DNA of 64,000 nt from Bacteroidaceae bacterium (GTDB taxonomy: Bacteria > Bacteroidota > Bacteroidia > Bacteroidales > Bacteroidaceae), in NCBI GenBank assembly GCA_016280445.1, contig JAEEGS010000016.1, positions 41,351 through 105,350 on the forward strand. Reading direction: 5' to 3'. A program made the position numbers and the translations under genes. Below the pieces are notes generated by a model. It was given only the letters and a program-made list of their open reading frames with translations. It was not told the DNA's origin and searched no databases. Below, one piece after another: positions 1 through 9,054 of the stretch. Position 1 is the first letter of the stretch; each line of letters opens with the position of its first letter.

Positions 1-755
1 GGAATCTTCCTGTCGACAGCCATATTTCGCGCCATCGAAAGCACAAACGCTGTCTTACCCATTGCGGGACGGGCTGCTATGATAATCAAATCGGAATTCT
101 GCCAACCTGATGTCATGGCGTCCAACTTATCAAAACCTGATGGAATGCCCGAAAGTCCGTCTGTTCTGGCAGCAGCCTTCCGTAAAAGGTCATACGCCTC
201 ATTGATGACAGGATCTATCTGGGTGAAATCCTTCTTCAAGTTCGACTTTGAAAGTTCAAACAACTGTCCTTCCGCCTTCTGCATCAACTCCTGTATATCC
301 TGCCCATCATCGAACGCCAGTTTTTGTATATTACTGGTATAGGAGATAAGATCGCGCGCAAGAGCCTTTTGAGCAACGATTCGTGCATGGAACTCCAAGT
401 GCGCCGCAGAGAGCATGGAACGTGAAAGTTCCGCAATGTATGCCGCTCCACCTGCATTTTCCAAATCGCCATTCTTCTGCAGTTGCTCCACTACCGTGAG
501 CACATCTATGGGTGCATTGGCAGCAGCCAACGACTGGATAGCCTGAAAGATGACCTGATGCTTAGACTCATAGAAAGACTGTGGCTTCAAGAAGTCTGTC
601 ACCGACGCAAAAGCATCCTGCTCAATAATACAAGCACCAATCACAGCCTTCTCAAGTTCAACGGCTTGAGGCTGCAACCGACCCAATTGAATCAATTGGT
701 CTTGTTCGCTGTTGCGAGCAGGTTTTCTGCGTGATGTATTCTTTTGCTCTGGCAT
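1..755 (-). CDS. dnaB: Replicative DNA helicase DnaB, 5' part only
   Basis: The gene runs off the left edge; about 251 N-terminal codons are visible on the minus strand. It encodes the hexameric helicase that unwinds DNA at the replication fork. The translation shows a basic start (MPEQKNTSRRKP), the DnaB N-terminal helical domain (AVIGACIIEQDAF, then FYESKHQVIFQAI), a linker, and the RecA-like domain with its Walker A motif AARPAMGKTAF at about residues 234-244. The ATG at 753-755 is preceded by a good promoter at 811-842. Only the 3' half is missing; nothing suggests damage. Confidence 0.95.
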   Translation of the reverse strand, partial: MPEQKNTSRRKPARNSEQDQLIQLGRLQPQAVELEKAVIGACIIEQDAFASVTDFLKPQSFYESKHQVIFQAIQSLAAANAPIDVLTVVEQLQKNGDLENAGGAAYIAELSRSMLSAAHLEFHARIVAQKALARDLISYTSNIQKLAFDDGQDIQELMQKAEGQLFELSKSNLKKDFTQIDPVINEAYDLLRKAAARTDGLSGIPSGFDKLDAMTSGWQNSDLIIIAARPAMGKTAFVLSMARNMAVDRKI

Positions 756-810
756 CTTTTGGTAAAGGACAGATAGATTGTTTAATAGTTTCTCTTTCAC
801 TTTATCGGTG

Positions 811-842
811 CAAAATTAGAGAATAAATTTGATACGACCAAA
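811..842 (-). promoter_or_regulatory. dnaB promoter (Bacteroidetes type)
   Basis: On the minus strand a -7 box TAATTTTG (811-818) lies 20 bp downstream of a TTTG -33 box (839-842). It precedes dnaB by about 55 bp and matches the TTTG/TAnnTTTG consensus of the Bacteroidetes primary sigma factor. Confidence 0.6.
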
Positions 843-859
843 TTTTCGAGAAAAAAAAG

Positions 860-892
860 TTATCAACACTTCCGTGCATAAACTGTTGATAA
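860..892. other. Inverted pair of DnaA-box-like 9-mers
   Basis: TTATCAACA at 860-868 and its exact reverse complement TGTTGATAA at 884-892 face each other across 15 bp, followed by AT-rich sequence with further GATAAC/AATAAC words (to about 920). Each differs from the E. coli DnaA box TTATCCACA at one base. The pair lies beside the dnaB promoter. It may bind DnaA or be a chance palindrome. Confidence 0.35.
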
Positions 893-1082
893 CTTTGTAG
901 ATAACTGTTAATAACTATACTAATACATCGATTCCATCGGTCAATTCATGCTTGATTTTGAAGACAAATGCACAATAAAAAAATTTTTTCAAAGGGCCGA
1001 AAAAAGTTGTCAAAAGAGAGCCGAATTGGTACGATTCACCCTATCGTGAGCCCATCATTTTGTAACACTCTCCGAAAATAAA

Positions 1083-1169
1083 GTGTTACAAATGTAACAG
1101 TGCTTGTGTTACAAGCGTAACAGCGTATGTGTTACAAATGTAACAGTGGTTGTGTTACAAATGTCACAC
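1083..1169. repeat. Four tandem 23-bp palindromic repeats
   Basis: GTGTTACAAATGTAACAGTG-type units begin at 1083, 1106, 1129 and 1152, exactly 23 bp apart. Each contains the dyad TGTTAC-N4-GTAACA (the last ends GTCACA). A half site, TGTAACAC, lies just before at about 1061. The array sits between divergent dnaB and nqrA, about 110 bp upstream of the nqr promoter. The layout fits a multi-copy operator; the binding protein is unknown. Confidence 0.8.
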
Positions 1170-1280
1170 ACAAAGGGGTGAAAAAGTGTGTCAAGACAAG
1201 GGACTTACGAGGCTGTGGGGCTACTGCCCAACCGGGCAAAAGCTTTTTTTGACTTATTTTTATAAATAAGTGCGGATAAA

Positions 1281-1312
1281 TTTCGGCAATCAATTAAAAA
1301 GCCGTAACTTTG
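1281..1312 (+). promoter_or_regulatory. nqr operon promoter
   Basis: TTTC at 1281-1284 and TAACTTTG at 1305-1312, 20 bp apart, match the Bacteroidetes -33/-7 pattern. They lie about 85 bp upstream of the nqrA ATG, leaving a leader of about 80 nt that contains a T-run. Confidence 0.6.
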
Positions 1313-1396
1313 TAGCGTTTTTTTTGAACCTGCCCGTGTTTTAGCCAGGCTCAACTCGCAGAAAAACCAGAAAATCATATAGTTAATTAACAAATT

Positions 1397-2740
1397 ATGG
1401 CGAATGTAATTAAAATTACGAAAGGCTTGAACATCAACCTCAAGGGTAAGGCTGCTGCTCAGGTTTCTGCCGCTCCCGCATCGAAGGTCTATGGACTTGT
1501 GCCAGATTCCTTTTGGGGCATGAAACCGAAGGTGGTAGTGAAAGAAGGGGATGAAGTGAAAGCAGGTGATGCATTGTTTGTCAACAAGTTGCATCCAGAA
1601 GAAAAGTTCGTCTCTCCTGTGGCTGGCAAGGTTTTGCTCGTCGAGAGAGGCGACCGTCGTAAAGTTTTGAGCGTTCAGGTGGAAGCCGCTGCGCAACAGG
1701 CGTATGTCGACTTCGGGAAGAAGGACGTGAAGTCGCTGAGCGGTGAGCAAGTGAAAGCTGCCCTGCTCGAAAGCGGACTCTTCGGGTTCTTCATTCAGCG
1801 TCCTTACGCCGTCGTTGCCGACCCTAACGATGTGCCTAAGGGCATTTTTGTCTCTGCCATCGCAGACATGCCGCTCGCTGCAGACATCGACGTAGTGATG
1901 AAAGGCAATGAAGCCGATTTCCAGACAGGCATCTCAGCTCTTGCTAAACTGGCAAAGGTGTATCTGGGAGTCAAGCCCAACAGCACGCTTGCCAACACGA
2001 AGGATGCGGAAGTGACCGTATTCAACGGCAAATGCCCGGCAGGCAATGTTGGCGTTCAAATCAACCACATCGACCCCATCAACAAGGGTGAAGTGGTTTG
2101 GACATTGGGTGCCGAAGAGGTCGTTTTCATCGGAAGACTTTTCAACAAAGGTATTGTTGACCTCACTCGCACAATCGCTGTGGCAGGTTCTGAAATCAAG
2201 GAACCACAGTACAAACAAGTGCTCGTGGGTGCCAAGATTGGCGATGTTGTGGCAGGCAACGTGAAAACGGAACAGAAGGTGCGCCTGATTGATGGCAATC
2301 CGCTCACAGGCGTGAAAACAAGCGAAAACGATTTCCTTCTCGCCCATTCCACCGAGATTACAGCCATTCCTGAAGGTGACGAAGCCAACGAGTTGTTCGG
2401 TTGGATTGCTCCACGCTTCAAGAACTTCTCCGTCAGCCGCTCCTACTTCTCTTGGTTGCAACCCAAGAGCAAGGAATATGTGCTTGACGCACGTGTGAAG
2501 GGTGGCCATCGCCACATGATTTTCAGCGGTGAATACGACTCTGTATTCCCAATGGACATCTATCCGGAACAGTTGGTAAAGGCTATCATTGCTGGCGACA
2601 TCGACCGCATGGAAGCACTCGGCATCTATGAGGTGGCACCCGAGGACTTCGCTGTGGCAGAGTTCGTGGATAGCTCTAAGGTTGAACTCCAGCGCATTGT
2701 TCGAGAAGGTCTCGACATGCTGCGCAAAGAAAACGAATAA
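1397..2740 (+). CDS. nqrA: Na+-translocating NADH:quinone reductase subunit A
   Basis: First gene of a complete six-gene nqr operon. NqrA is the peripheral subunit of the sodium-pumping NADH:quinone oxidoreductase on the cytoplasmic face of the inner membrane and contributes to the quinone site. The 447-residue product has the family's usual length and its N-terminal barrel-sandwich features (ITKGLNINLKG, then KPKVVVKEGDEVKAGDALF). It has no signal peptide or membrane segment. The ATG follows the promoter and leader, and nqrB starts 5 nt after the stop, so translation is probably coupled. Confidence 0.95.
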   Translation: MANVIKITKGLNINLKGKAAAQVSAAPASKVYGLVPDSFWGMKPKVVVKEGDEVKAGDALFVNKLHPEEKFVSPVAGKVLLVERGDRRKVLSVQVEAAAQQAYVDFGKKDVKSLSGEQVKAALLESGLFGFFIQRPYAVVADPNDVPKGIFVSAIADMPLAADIDVVMKGNEADFQTGISALAKLAKVYLGVKPNSTLANTKDAEVTVFNGKCPAGNVGVQINHIDPINKGEVVWTLGAEEVVFIGRLFNKGIVDLTRTIAVAGSEIKEPQYKQVLVGAKIGDVVAGNVKTEQKVRLIDGNPLTGVKTSENDFLLAHSTEITAIPEGDEANELFGWIAPRFKNFSVSRSYFSWLQPKSKEYVLDARVKGGHRHMIFSGEYDSVFPMDIYPEQLVKAIIAGDIDRMEALGIYEVAPEDFAVAEFVDSSKVELQRIVREGLDMLRKENE

Positions 2741-2745
2741 GCATT

Positions 2746-3921
2746 ATGGGACTTAAGAAACTTCTTGACAAATGGAAGCCTACCTTCTCAGAAGGAGGTA
2801 AGCTTAGCGCTTTCGGCTCTCTCTTCGACGCAGCAGAAACTTTCTTCTTTGTGCCAAACGAGACAGCCAAGGTGCGTGGCGCGCAAATTCACGATGCCAT
2901 CGACTCCAAGCGTTCTATTTTCTTTGTTGTGATTGCGCTGATACCTGCCATACTCTTCGGTATGTACAACATCGGTCTTCAGCATTCTATCGTGACAGGC
3001 ACCTGCACTCCAGGCGGTTGTCCATGTGCAGACATCTGGGGCAACTTCCTCTATGGCTTAGCCGTGATTCTTCCCAAGATTGTGGTGAGTTATGCTGTCG
3101 GCCTCGGCATTGAGGTGGCCATTGCCCAGTGGAAGAAGGAAGAGGTTCACGAAGGTTTCTTCGTGACAGGTATCCTCATTCCTCTCATTGTTCCAGTGAA
3201 CTGCCCACTTTGGATTATCGCTGTGGCAACTGCGTTTGCAGTCATCTTCGCCAAGGAAGTGTTTGGCGGCACAGGCATGAACATCTTCAACCCCGCCCTT
3301 GTGACCCGTGCATTCCTTTTCTTCGCCTATCCATCGATGATGTCAGGCGATAAGGTGTGGGTGAACGGCAACTACATCGATTGTATCAATGGCACTCCTG
3401 CCGTGGATGCTGTTTCTGCAGCCACCCCACTCGGTCAGTTGGCCGCTGGTGAGGCTGTGACTGCCACTCCTATGCAGACCATCATCGGTACAATCCCCGG
3501 TTCCATCGGCGAAACGTCTGTCATTGCCATTATGATTGGTGCTGTCATCCTGATTTGGGCAAACATCGCCAGCTGGAAGATTATGCTTTCCACGTTTGTA
3601 GGTGGTGCCCTGATGGCTTACTTCCTTCGTTACGATGGTGCGCAGAACTTCGAATGGTGGGAGCAGCTCACCGTCGGTGGTTTCTGCTTCGGTGCCGTGT
3701 TCATGGCAACCGACCCTGTCACCAGTCCTCGCACAGAAGGTGGTAAATGGATTTTCGGCTTCCTCATCGGTGCCATGGCCATCATCATCCGTGTGCTCAA
3801 CCCTGGTTACCCAGAAGGTATGATGCTCGCCATCCTTTTGATGAACGTTTTTGCTCCATTGATGGATTACTTCTTTGTACAAGCAAACATTAACAAGCGC
3901 GCTAAGCGTGCCAAAAAGTAA
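2746..3921 (+). CDS. nqrB: Na+-translocating NADH:quinone reductase subunit B
   Basis: Integral membrane subunit that carries a covalent FMN and forms much of the Na+ pathway. The 391-residue protein has many hydrophobic segments after an N-terminal cytoplasmic stretch. The sequence VDAVSAATPLG contains the flavinylation-type motif (D-x-x-S/T-x-A-T), with the FMN acceptor predicted as Thr227. RnfD-like motifs GTGMNIFNPALV and FMATDPVTSPRT are present. It lies between nqrA (5 nt) and nqrC (14 nt). The ApbE gene at 24.3 kb is the expected flavin-attaching enzyme. Confidence 0.95.
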   Translation: MGLKKLLDKWKPTFSEGGKLSAFGSLFDAAETFFFVPNETAKVRGAQIHDAIDSKRSIFFVVIALIPAILFGMYNIGLQHSIVTGTCTPGGCPCADIWGNFLYGLAVILPKIVVSYAVGLGIEVAIAQWKKEEVHEGFFVTGILIPLIVPVNCPLWIIAVATAFAVIFAKEVFGGTGMNIFNPALVTRAFLFFAYPSMMSGDKVWVNGNYIDCINGTPAVDAVSAATPLGQLAAGEAVTATPMQTIIGTIPGSIGETSVIAIMIGAVILIWANIASWKIMLSTFVGGALMAYFLRYDGAQNFEWWEQLTVGGFCFGAVFMATDPVTSPRTEGGKWIFGFLIGAMAIIIRVLNPGYPEGMMLAILLMNVFAPLMDYFFVQANINKRAKRAKK

Positions 3922-3935
3922 GGAGGACACAAGAC

Positions 3936-4637
3936 ATGGCAAAAATGAATACAAATGGTAATGCATACACTATTATTTATGCATCCGTGATGGTCATCAT
4001 CGTGGCATTCCTCCTTGCTTTCGTGGCTTCAGCCCTGAAACCGACGCAAGACGCCAATGTGGAAAAGGACAAGAAGAGCCAGATTCTCGCAGCCTTGAAC
4101 ATCCGCGACGTCGAGGATGTTGAGGGCAAGTATGCCGAGGTGATTAAGAAAGATGCCATCTATAGCGCCGACGCATCAAAGGGTGCGAAAGCCGAAACAG
4201 GTGGTTTCGCCGTAGAGAACAAAAACATCACGCCAGACAATCGTCCACTCTACATTGCAGAGGTGGATGGTGAAACCAAGATGGTGGTGCCCGTGAAAGG
4301 TGCCGGCCTTTGGGGTGGCCTTTGGGGCTACATCGCCGTCAATGCCGATGGAGAGACTGTATATGGCACCTATTTCTCGCATGAAAGTGAAACGGCAGGT
4401 CTTGGTGCTCGCATTGCAGAACAATGGTTCCAGGACAGTTTCAAAGGCAAGAAAATCTTTGCTGAAAGCAGCGACGAAGTGGCGCTCAGCGTGATTAAGA
4501 AAGGAAAAGAAGGTTCCCTCTCCCCCGACAACTATGTGGACGGTGTGACAGGTGCGACCCTCACTTCCAATGGTGTTAACGACATGATTAAGGAATGTCT
4601 CTCACTCTACAAGGACATTCTCTCAATCAATAAATAA
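3936..4637 (+). CDS. nqrC: Na+-translocating NADH:quinone reductase subunit C
   Basis: Subunit with one N-terminal transmembrane helix (residues about 9-30) and a periplasmic FMN-binding domain. The motif DGVTGATLTS matches the ApbE flavinylation signal; the FMN-bearing residue should be Thr208. AAGGAGG lies upstream of the ATG, unusually close to an ideal Shine-Dalgarno for this phylum. The length of 233 residues is slightly below the roughly 257 of the Vibrio protein. The stop overlaps a possible ATG for nqrD at 4637. Confidence 0.95.
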   Translation: MAKMNTNGNAYTIIYASVMVIIVAFLLAFVASALKPTQDANVEKDKKSQILAALNIRDVEDVEGKYAEVIKKDAIYSADASKGAKAETGGFAVENKNITPDNRPLYIAEVDGETKMVVPVKGAGLWGGLWGYIAVNADGETVYGTYFSHESETAGLGARIAEQWFQDSFKGKKIFAESSDEVALSVIKKGKEGSLSPDNYVDGVTGATLTSNGVNDMIKECLSLYKDILSINK

Positions 4638-4651
4638 TGGAGGACAAGAAT

Positions 4652-5284
4652 ATGAGTTTATTTTCAAAGGAGAATGGCGAAGTTTTCATGAGTCCGCTCA
4701 ACTTGAACAACCCGATTACGGTTCAAGTCCTCGGCATCTGCTCGGCGCTGGCTGTTACTTCACAGTTGAAGCCTGCCATCGTGATGGGACTCTCCGTGAC
4801 CGTCATCACAGCATTTGCAAATGTAATTATCTCACTGCTCCGCAAGACGATTCCTAACCGCATCCGCATCATTGTGCAGTTGGTGGTTGTCGCAGCGCTC
4901 GTGACCATCGTGAGCAACGTTCTGAAGGCTTACGTTTATGATGTGAGCGTGCAGTTGAGCGTTTATGTGGGTCTTATCATCACCAACTGTATCTTGATGG
5001 GACGTCTGGAGGCATTCGCCATGCAGAACGGTCCATGGGAAAGTTTCCTCGATGGAATCGGCAATGGTCTTGGCTATGCCATCGTGCTCGTCATCGTTGG
5101 TTTCGTCCGCGAAATCCTCGGTTTCGGTTCGCTGATGGGCTTCCAGATTATCCCCGACAGTGCCTATGTCGAGAATGGTGGTCTCTACATCAACAATGGT
5201 ATGATGACCATGCCAGCCATGGCGCTCATCATCGTTGCATGTGTCATCTGGGCGCATCGCGCGTACAATAAAGATATAGCATAA
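4652..5284 (+). CDS. nqrD: Na+-translocating NADH:quinone reductase subunit D
   Basis: Integral membrane subunit related to RnfE/RnfA, with about six transmembrane segments; NqrD and NqrE together hold an intramembrane Fe-S centre. I place the start at the ATG at 4652 ([10 protein letters not shown]) because GGAGG at 4639-4643 lies 8 nt upstream and it gives 210 residues, the usual NqrD length. An upstream in-frame ATG at 4637 overlaps the nqrC stop and would add five residues. Confidence 0.93.
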   Translation: MSLFSKENGEVFMSPLNLNNPITVQVLGICSALAVTSQLKPAIVMGLSVTVITAFANVIISLLRKTIPNRIRIIVQLVVVAALVTIVSNVLKAYVYDVSVQLSVYVGLIITNCILMGRLEAFAMQNGPWESFLDGIGNGLGYAIVLVIVGFVREILGFGSLMGFQIIPDSAYVENGGLYINNGMMTMPAMALIIVACVIWAHRAYNKDIA

Positions 5285-5315
5285 TAGTAACATACCTAAA
5301 AAACAAACAAGAATT

Positions 5316-5945
5316 ATGGAACATTTCATGAGTTTGTTCGTCCGCTCCATTTTTGTGGACAACATGATTTTCGCTTTCTTCTTGGGTATGTGCTCTTATC
5401 TTGCCGTATCTAAGACAGTAAAGACATCGTTCGGCCTTGGTGTGGCAGTCACCTTCGTGCTCCTCATCACTGTGCCAGTTGACTATTTACTCCAGACGAA
5501 AGTGCTGGGCGACGGGGCTTTGGCCGAAGGTGTCGACCTCACTTTCCTTGCATTCATCCTGTTCATCGCAGTCATTGCCGGCATGGTGCAGTTGGTTGAG
5601 ATGGTGGTGGAGCGCTTCTCCCCTTCCCTCTACGCCGCACTTGGTATCTTCCTGCCGCTGATTGCTGTGAACTGTGCCATCATGGGTGCCTCGCTCTTCA
5701 TGCAGCAACGCATCCTGCTCGACCCAGCCACTTCCACCCAAGCCATTTCGGGTGTAGGCGACTGTGTGGCCTATGCACTCGGTTCAGGCATCGGTTGGAC
5801 TCTCGCCATTGTGGGTCTTGCCGCCATCCGCGAGAAGATGGCCTACTCCGATGTGCCAAAGCCCCTTCAGGGTCTCGGTATCACCTTCATCACCGTGGGT
5901 CTGATGGCAATGGCATTCATGTGTTTCTCTGGTCTTAAAATCTAA
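5316..5945 (+). CDS. nqrE: Na+-translocating NADH:quinone reductase subunit E
   Basis: Integral membrane partner of NqrD and homologous to it, with about six transmembrane segments. The conserved N-terminal block [19 protein letters not shown] includes the cysteine region associated with the NqrDE iron-sulfur centre, and the second cysteine block [12 protein letters not shown] matches the family. The length of 209 residues is slightly above the Vibrio protein. A second in-frame ATG at residue 5 (MSLF) is an alternative start. It lies 31 nt after nqrD and 19 nt before nqrF. Confidence 0.94.
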   Translation: MEHFMSLFVRSIFVDNMIFAFFLGMCSYLAVSKTVKTSFGLGVAVTFVLLITVPVDYLLQTKVLGDGALAEGVDLTFLAFILFIAVIAGMVQLVEMVVERFSPSLYAALGIFLPLIAVNCAIMGASLFMQQRILLDPATSTQAISGVGDCVAYALGSGIGWTLAIVGLAAIREKMAYSDVPKPLQGLGITFITVGLMAMAFMCFSGLKI

Positions 5946-5964
5946 AAGAAAGGATATAGCAGAT

Positions 5965-7251
5965 ATGAATATGACATTTATATTATACAGCATCGCTGTC
6001 TTTCTGATAATCGTCATTGTATTGGTTATCATCCTCCTCGTTGCGAAGAAATACCTCTCTCCAAGTGGTAATGTGACCATCACCATCAACGGAAAGGACA
6101 AGCTCGAAGTGGAGCAAGGTTCAAGCCTGCTCTCCACGTTGGCTGCCCACGACGTTTACCTCCCTTCTGCCTGCGGTGGAAAGGGCTCATGCGGACAATG
6201 CAAGTGCCAGGTTGTCGCCGGTGGTGGCGAGATTCTCGATTCTGAGAAGGGTCACTTCACCCGCAAGCAAATCAAGTCCGGCTATCGTCTTGGCTGCCAA
6301 TGCAAAGTGAAGGGCGACCTTGAGATTAAGGTGGACGACTCTGTGATGGGTGTAAAGGAATGGGAGTGCACCGTGATTGGCAACCGCAACGTGGCCACCT
6401 TCATCAAGGAGTACAAAGTGGCCTTGCCTCCAGGCGAGCACATGGACTTCGAGCCAGGCTCTTACGCACAGATCAAGATTCCTCCATTCTTCATCGACTA
6501 CGACAAGGACATCGACAAGAGTCTCATTGGCGACACCTACCTCCCCGCATGGGAGAAATTCGGGCTCTTCCCCCTCAAGTGCGTCAACGACACTCCGACC
6601 ATCCGTGCCTACTCCATGGCGAACTATCCCGACGAGGGCGACATCATCACGCTCAACGTCCGCATCGCCACGCCTCCATTCAAGCCAAAGGATCAAGGTC
6701 CAGGCTTCATGGATGTGAACCCAGGTATCGCATCGTCCTACATCTTCTCCCTGAAGCCAGGCGACAAGGTCATCATGTCAGGTCCTTATGGAGAATTCCG
6801 TCCGCAGTACGGCACTGGCCGTGAGATGATATGGGTCGGCGGTGGTGCCGGTATGGCTCCGCTCCGTGTACAAATCATGCACATGCTCAAAGGCAACGGC
6901 ATCAATCCAGAAGACCGTCAACGCCCGATGCACTACTTCTATGGTGCACGTGCGCTGGAGGAGATTCCATTCCTCGACGACTTCCTCGCGCTCGACAAAG
7001 AGTTCGATAACTTCCACTTCCACCTTGCCCTCGACCGTCCAGATCCAAAGGCAGATGCAGCTGGAATCAAGTACACTCCAGGTTTCGTGGCTCCTGTAAT
7101 GGGCGACACCTACCTCAAGCAGCACGAGAATCCAGAAGATGTCGAATACTACCTCTGCGGTCCTCCAATGATGGCCAAGACTGTTCTCGACCTTCTCCAC
7201 TCACTCGGCGTCGAAGACGACATGATTCGCTTCGACAACTTTGGTGGATAA
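5965..7251 (+). CDS. nqrF: Na+-translocating NADH:quinone reductase subunit F
   Basis: Electron-entry subunit that oxidises NADH. In order: one N-terminal transmembrane helix (residues about 3-26), a 2Fe-2S ferredoxin domain with cysteines in ACGGKGSCGQCKC and LGCQC, an FAD-binding domain (RAYSMANYPDEG) and an NADH-binding domain (GGGAGMAPLR, CGPPMM), ending in the typical FDNFGG. At 428 residues it is longer than the Vibrio protein (about 408), mostly in the FAD region. It is the last gene of the operon and is followed by a strong terminator hairpin. Confidence 0.95.
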   Translation: MNMTFILYSIAVFLIIVIVLVIILLVAKKYLSPSGNVTITINGKDKLEVEQGSSLLSTLAAHDVYLPSACGGKGSCGQCKCQVVAGGGEILDSEKGHFTRKQIKSGYRLGCQCKVKGDLEIKVDDSVMGVKEWECTVIGNRNVATFIKEYKVALPPGEHMDFEPGSYAQIKIPPFFIDYDKDIDKSLIGDTYLPAWEKFGLFPLKCVNDTPTIRAYSMANYPDEGDIITLNVRIATPPFKPKDQGPGFMDVNPGIASSYIFSLKPGDKVIMSGPYGEFRPQYGTGREMIWVGGGAGMAPLRVQIMHMLKGNGINPEDRQRPMHYFYGARALEEIPFLDDFLALDKEFDNFHFHLALDRPDPKADAAGIKYTPGFVAPVMGDTYLKQHENPEDVEYYLCGPPMMAKTVLDLLHSLGVEDDMIRFDNFGG

Positions 7252-7279
7252 GAAGAACAGAATTAAGTATGATAGCAAT

Positions 7280-7315
7280 GCCCCCGAAAGTTTTTTGAAC
7301 TTTCGGGGGCATTTT
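7280..7315 (+). terminator. Terminator of the nqr operon
   Basis: A 12-13 bp perfect stem (GCCCCCGAAAGTT / AACTTTCGGGGGC) with a T-rich loop is followed by ATTTT, 28 nt after the nqrF stop. The same 12-bp stem sequence recurs in the outer end of the IS element at 63960-63992. Confidence 0.85.
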
Positions 7316-7317
7316 CA

Positions 7318-7347
7318 TTGTGACATATAAGATTTTATGTAACTTTG
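7318..7347 (+). promoter_or_regulatory. Promoter of the GH30 gene
   Basis: TTG at 7318-7320 and TAACTTTG at 7340-7347, 19 bp apart, fit the Bacteroidetes consensus and precede the ATG at 7385 by about 38 bp. Confidence 0.6.
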
Positions 7348-7384
7348 CAGCCACAAACATCATTATCAATAATCCTTTTCACCT

Positions 7385-8935
7385 ATGAGAAAAATTTTGA
7401 CTTCAATTCTTGCGCTGGCTGTTACGGCAGCAGTCCACGCACAAACCACTCTAAAAACCATCACGGTGACCGTAAGCCCCACCCGCTATCAGAAGGTGAC
7501 GGGATTCGGTGCTGCTTGCTGCGATGGTGCCATGTGCCCTTATGGCAACGACACACAGCCCGTACGACTGCTCTACGGTCCCACTTCGAAGATTGGGCTG
7601 AACATTATGCGAATGGAGATATCGCCCAACTTCAAAGGCGACATCACCGCTGTCGATGTGGGTTGGGATACACCTTACGACTGGCAAGGCTGTGTGCCCT
7701 CAGCCAAAATAGTCAAGCAACGTGGTGGCATCGTCTTCGGCACACCTTGGTCGCCTCCAGGTGAATACAAGACAAACGGATCGGCGGCAGGCGGCGCCAG
7801 CGAGTCGCAAGGCAAGATACGCGCCGAACTGCGCGAGGACTGCTACGAGAAGTTCTTTCCATGGCTCAACATGTACCTCGCCTACATGAAGTCGAAGGGC
7901 GTCGATGTCGATGCCGTATCCATTCAGAACGAGCCCGACTGGTGGGTCGATTACTCAGGCTGTCTCTACACCCCAGAGCAGCAAGTCACACTTGTCAAGA
8001 ACTATGCACACCTGCTCGACCGCGAGACCTACAAAGGTGTGCGCCTGATTAGTGCCGAGCCTCTGGGATTCACCCAAAATTATTCCGACGCCTTGATGAA
8101 CGACGAAACGGCTCGCAAACATATTGACATCGTTGCAGGTCACCTCTACGGTCATGCACCACTGGATCAAGGCAACATGAAGGATGCTGCCAAACTTGCC
8201 ACCAAGTACGGGAAAGAGGTCTGGATGACGGAGCACTCTTGTGATATTACTAACAACGAGCAGCGGTTGCCAAATTGGCATGAGCAACTACTCTTCGCCG
8301 AAGAACTCAACGAATGTATGCTGGCAGGCTGCACGGGCTATATCTACTGGTACATGCGTGCCCACTGGGCCTTCGTAGGTACGGGCGAGGAACAATATGG
8401 TGCAGATAACGTAAGGAACACATTGCTGCCCCGCGCCTACGTCATGTCCCACTTCTCCAAGTACGTCACAGGCTCCACACGTGTCGGCACCACCACAAGC
8501 GGTGTGACCACAGGCAAGACGAACTCCTACTTCGAGACATCAGCCTACATCAAGGGCGACTCCATCATCGTCATGGCCATCGACACCACGAAGACCGCCT
8601 ACAACCTGAGACTCAAATTGCCCCTCAAAGTGAAGAGCGGTGTTTGTGTACAATCCACAGACAATAAGTCACTCTGCAAAAAGACGACCCTCACCATCGA
8701 TGAGCCAACGAAGGAATTCATCGTCGAAATGCCCGCACGCAGTTTCAGCACCTACATCTTCATGGTTGACCATGAGGAGACAACCGACATCAGCACCCCG
8801 CAAATAACCAGAGAAAGAACGGCAGCAACTCGATACTACGACCTGCAGGGACGGCCTCTGGCCTATCCTGAAGGCCTGTGCATCGAGAAACGCCCCGACG
8901 GCTCGACCAGGAAGATTTACTTCGACGAACGATAA
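7385..8935 (+). CDS. Secreted GH30-family glycoside hydrolase, probably glucuronoxylanase-like
   Basis: A signal peptide (residues 1-20, ending VHAQ) leads a clan GH-A barrel. Motifs match GH30: GFGAACC near the N-terminus, SIQNEPD with predicted acid/base Glu183, AGHLYG, and VWMTEHS with predicted nucleophile Glu283, followed by IYWYMRAHW and a C-terminal beta domain. The pattern is closest to subfamily 8 endo-xylanases that act on glucuronoxylan, but the substrate is an inference. The tail (YYDLQGRPLAYPEG ... KIYF) is the Prevotella-type C-terminal motif shared with the next two secreted proteins. It is monocistronic, between its own promoter and terminator. The glucuronate isomerase at 37.8 kb would fit downstream uronate use. 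Confidence 0.85.
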   Translation: MRKILTSILALAVTAAVHAQTTLKTITVTVSPTRYQKVTGFGAACCDGAMCPYGNDTQPVRLLYGPTSKIGLNIMRMEISPNFKGDITAVDVGWDTPYDWQGCVPSAKIVKQRGGIVFGTPWSPPGEYKTNGSAAGGASESQGKIRAELREDCYEKFFPWLNMYLAYMKSKGVDVDAVSIQNEPDWWVDYSGCLYTPEQQVTLVKNYAHLLDRETYKGVRLISAEPLGFTQNYSDALMNDETARKHIDIVAGHLYGHAPLDQGNMKDAAKLATKYGKEVWMTEHSCDITNNEQRLPNWHEQLLFAEELNECMLAGCTGYIYWYMRAHWAFVGTGEEQYGADNVRNTLLPRAYVMSHFSKYVTGSTRVGTTTSGVTTGKTNSYFETSAYIKGDSIIVMAIDTTKTAYNLRLKLPLKVKSGVCVQSTDNKSLCKKTTLTIDEPTKEFIVEMPARSFSTYIFMVDHEETTDISTPQITRERTAATRYYDLQGRPLAYPEGLCIEKRPDGSTRKIYFDER

Positions 8936-8961
8936 CCACACCCCATCAGAGTGTGTTCGCA

Positions 8962-9008
8962 ATGAGCCCCAAAAGTCAGACAAAAGACTCTTGGGGCTCA
9001 TTTTGTTT
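8962..9008 (+). terminator. Terminator after the GH30 gene
   Basis: ATGAGCCCCAAAAGTC pairs with GACTCTTGGGGCTCAT (one internal mismatch region) across a short loop and is followed by TTTTGTTT, 26 nt after the stop. Confidence 0.8.
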
Positions 9009-9054
9009 CTACCCCTTCATCGCTGTGTTTACTCACCCTTGATTTCAGGGCAAG

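Noticed and set aside
1205..1260. Riboswitch or structured leader before nqrA
   Set aside because: There is a small GCCC-AACC-GGGC hairpin before a T-run, but it lies upstream of the promoter and matches no riboswitch class I know.
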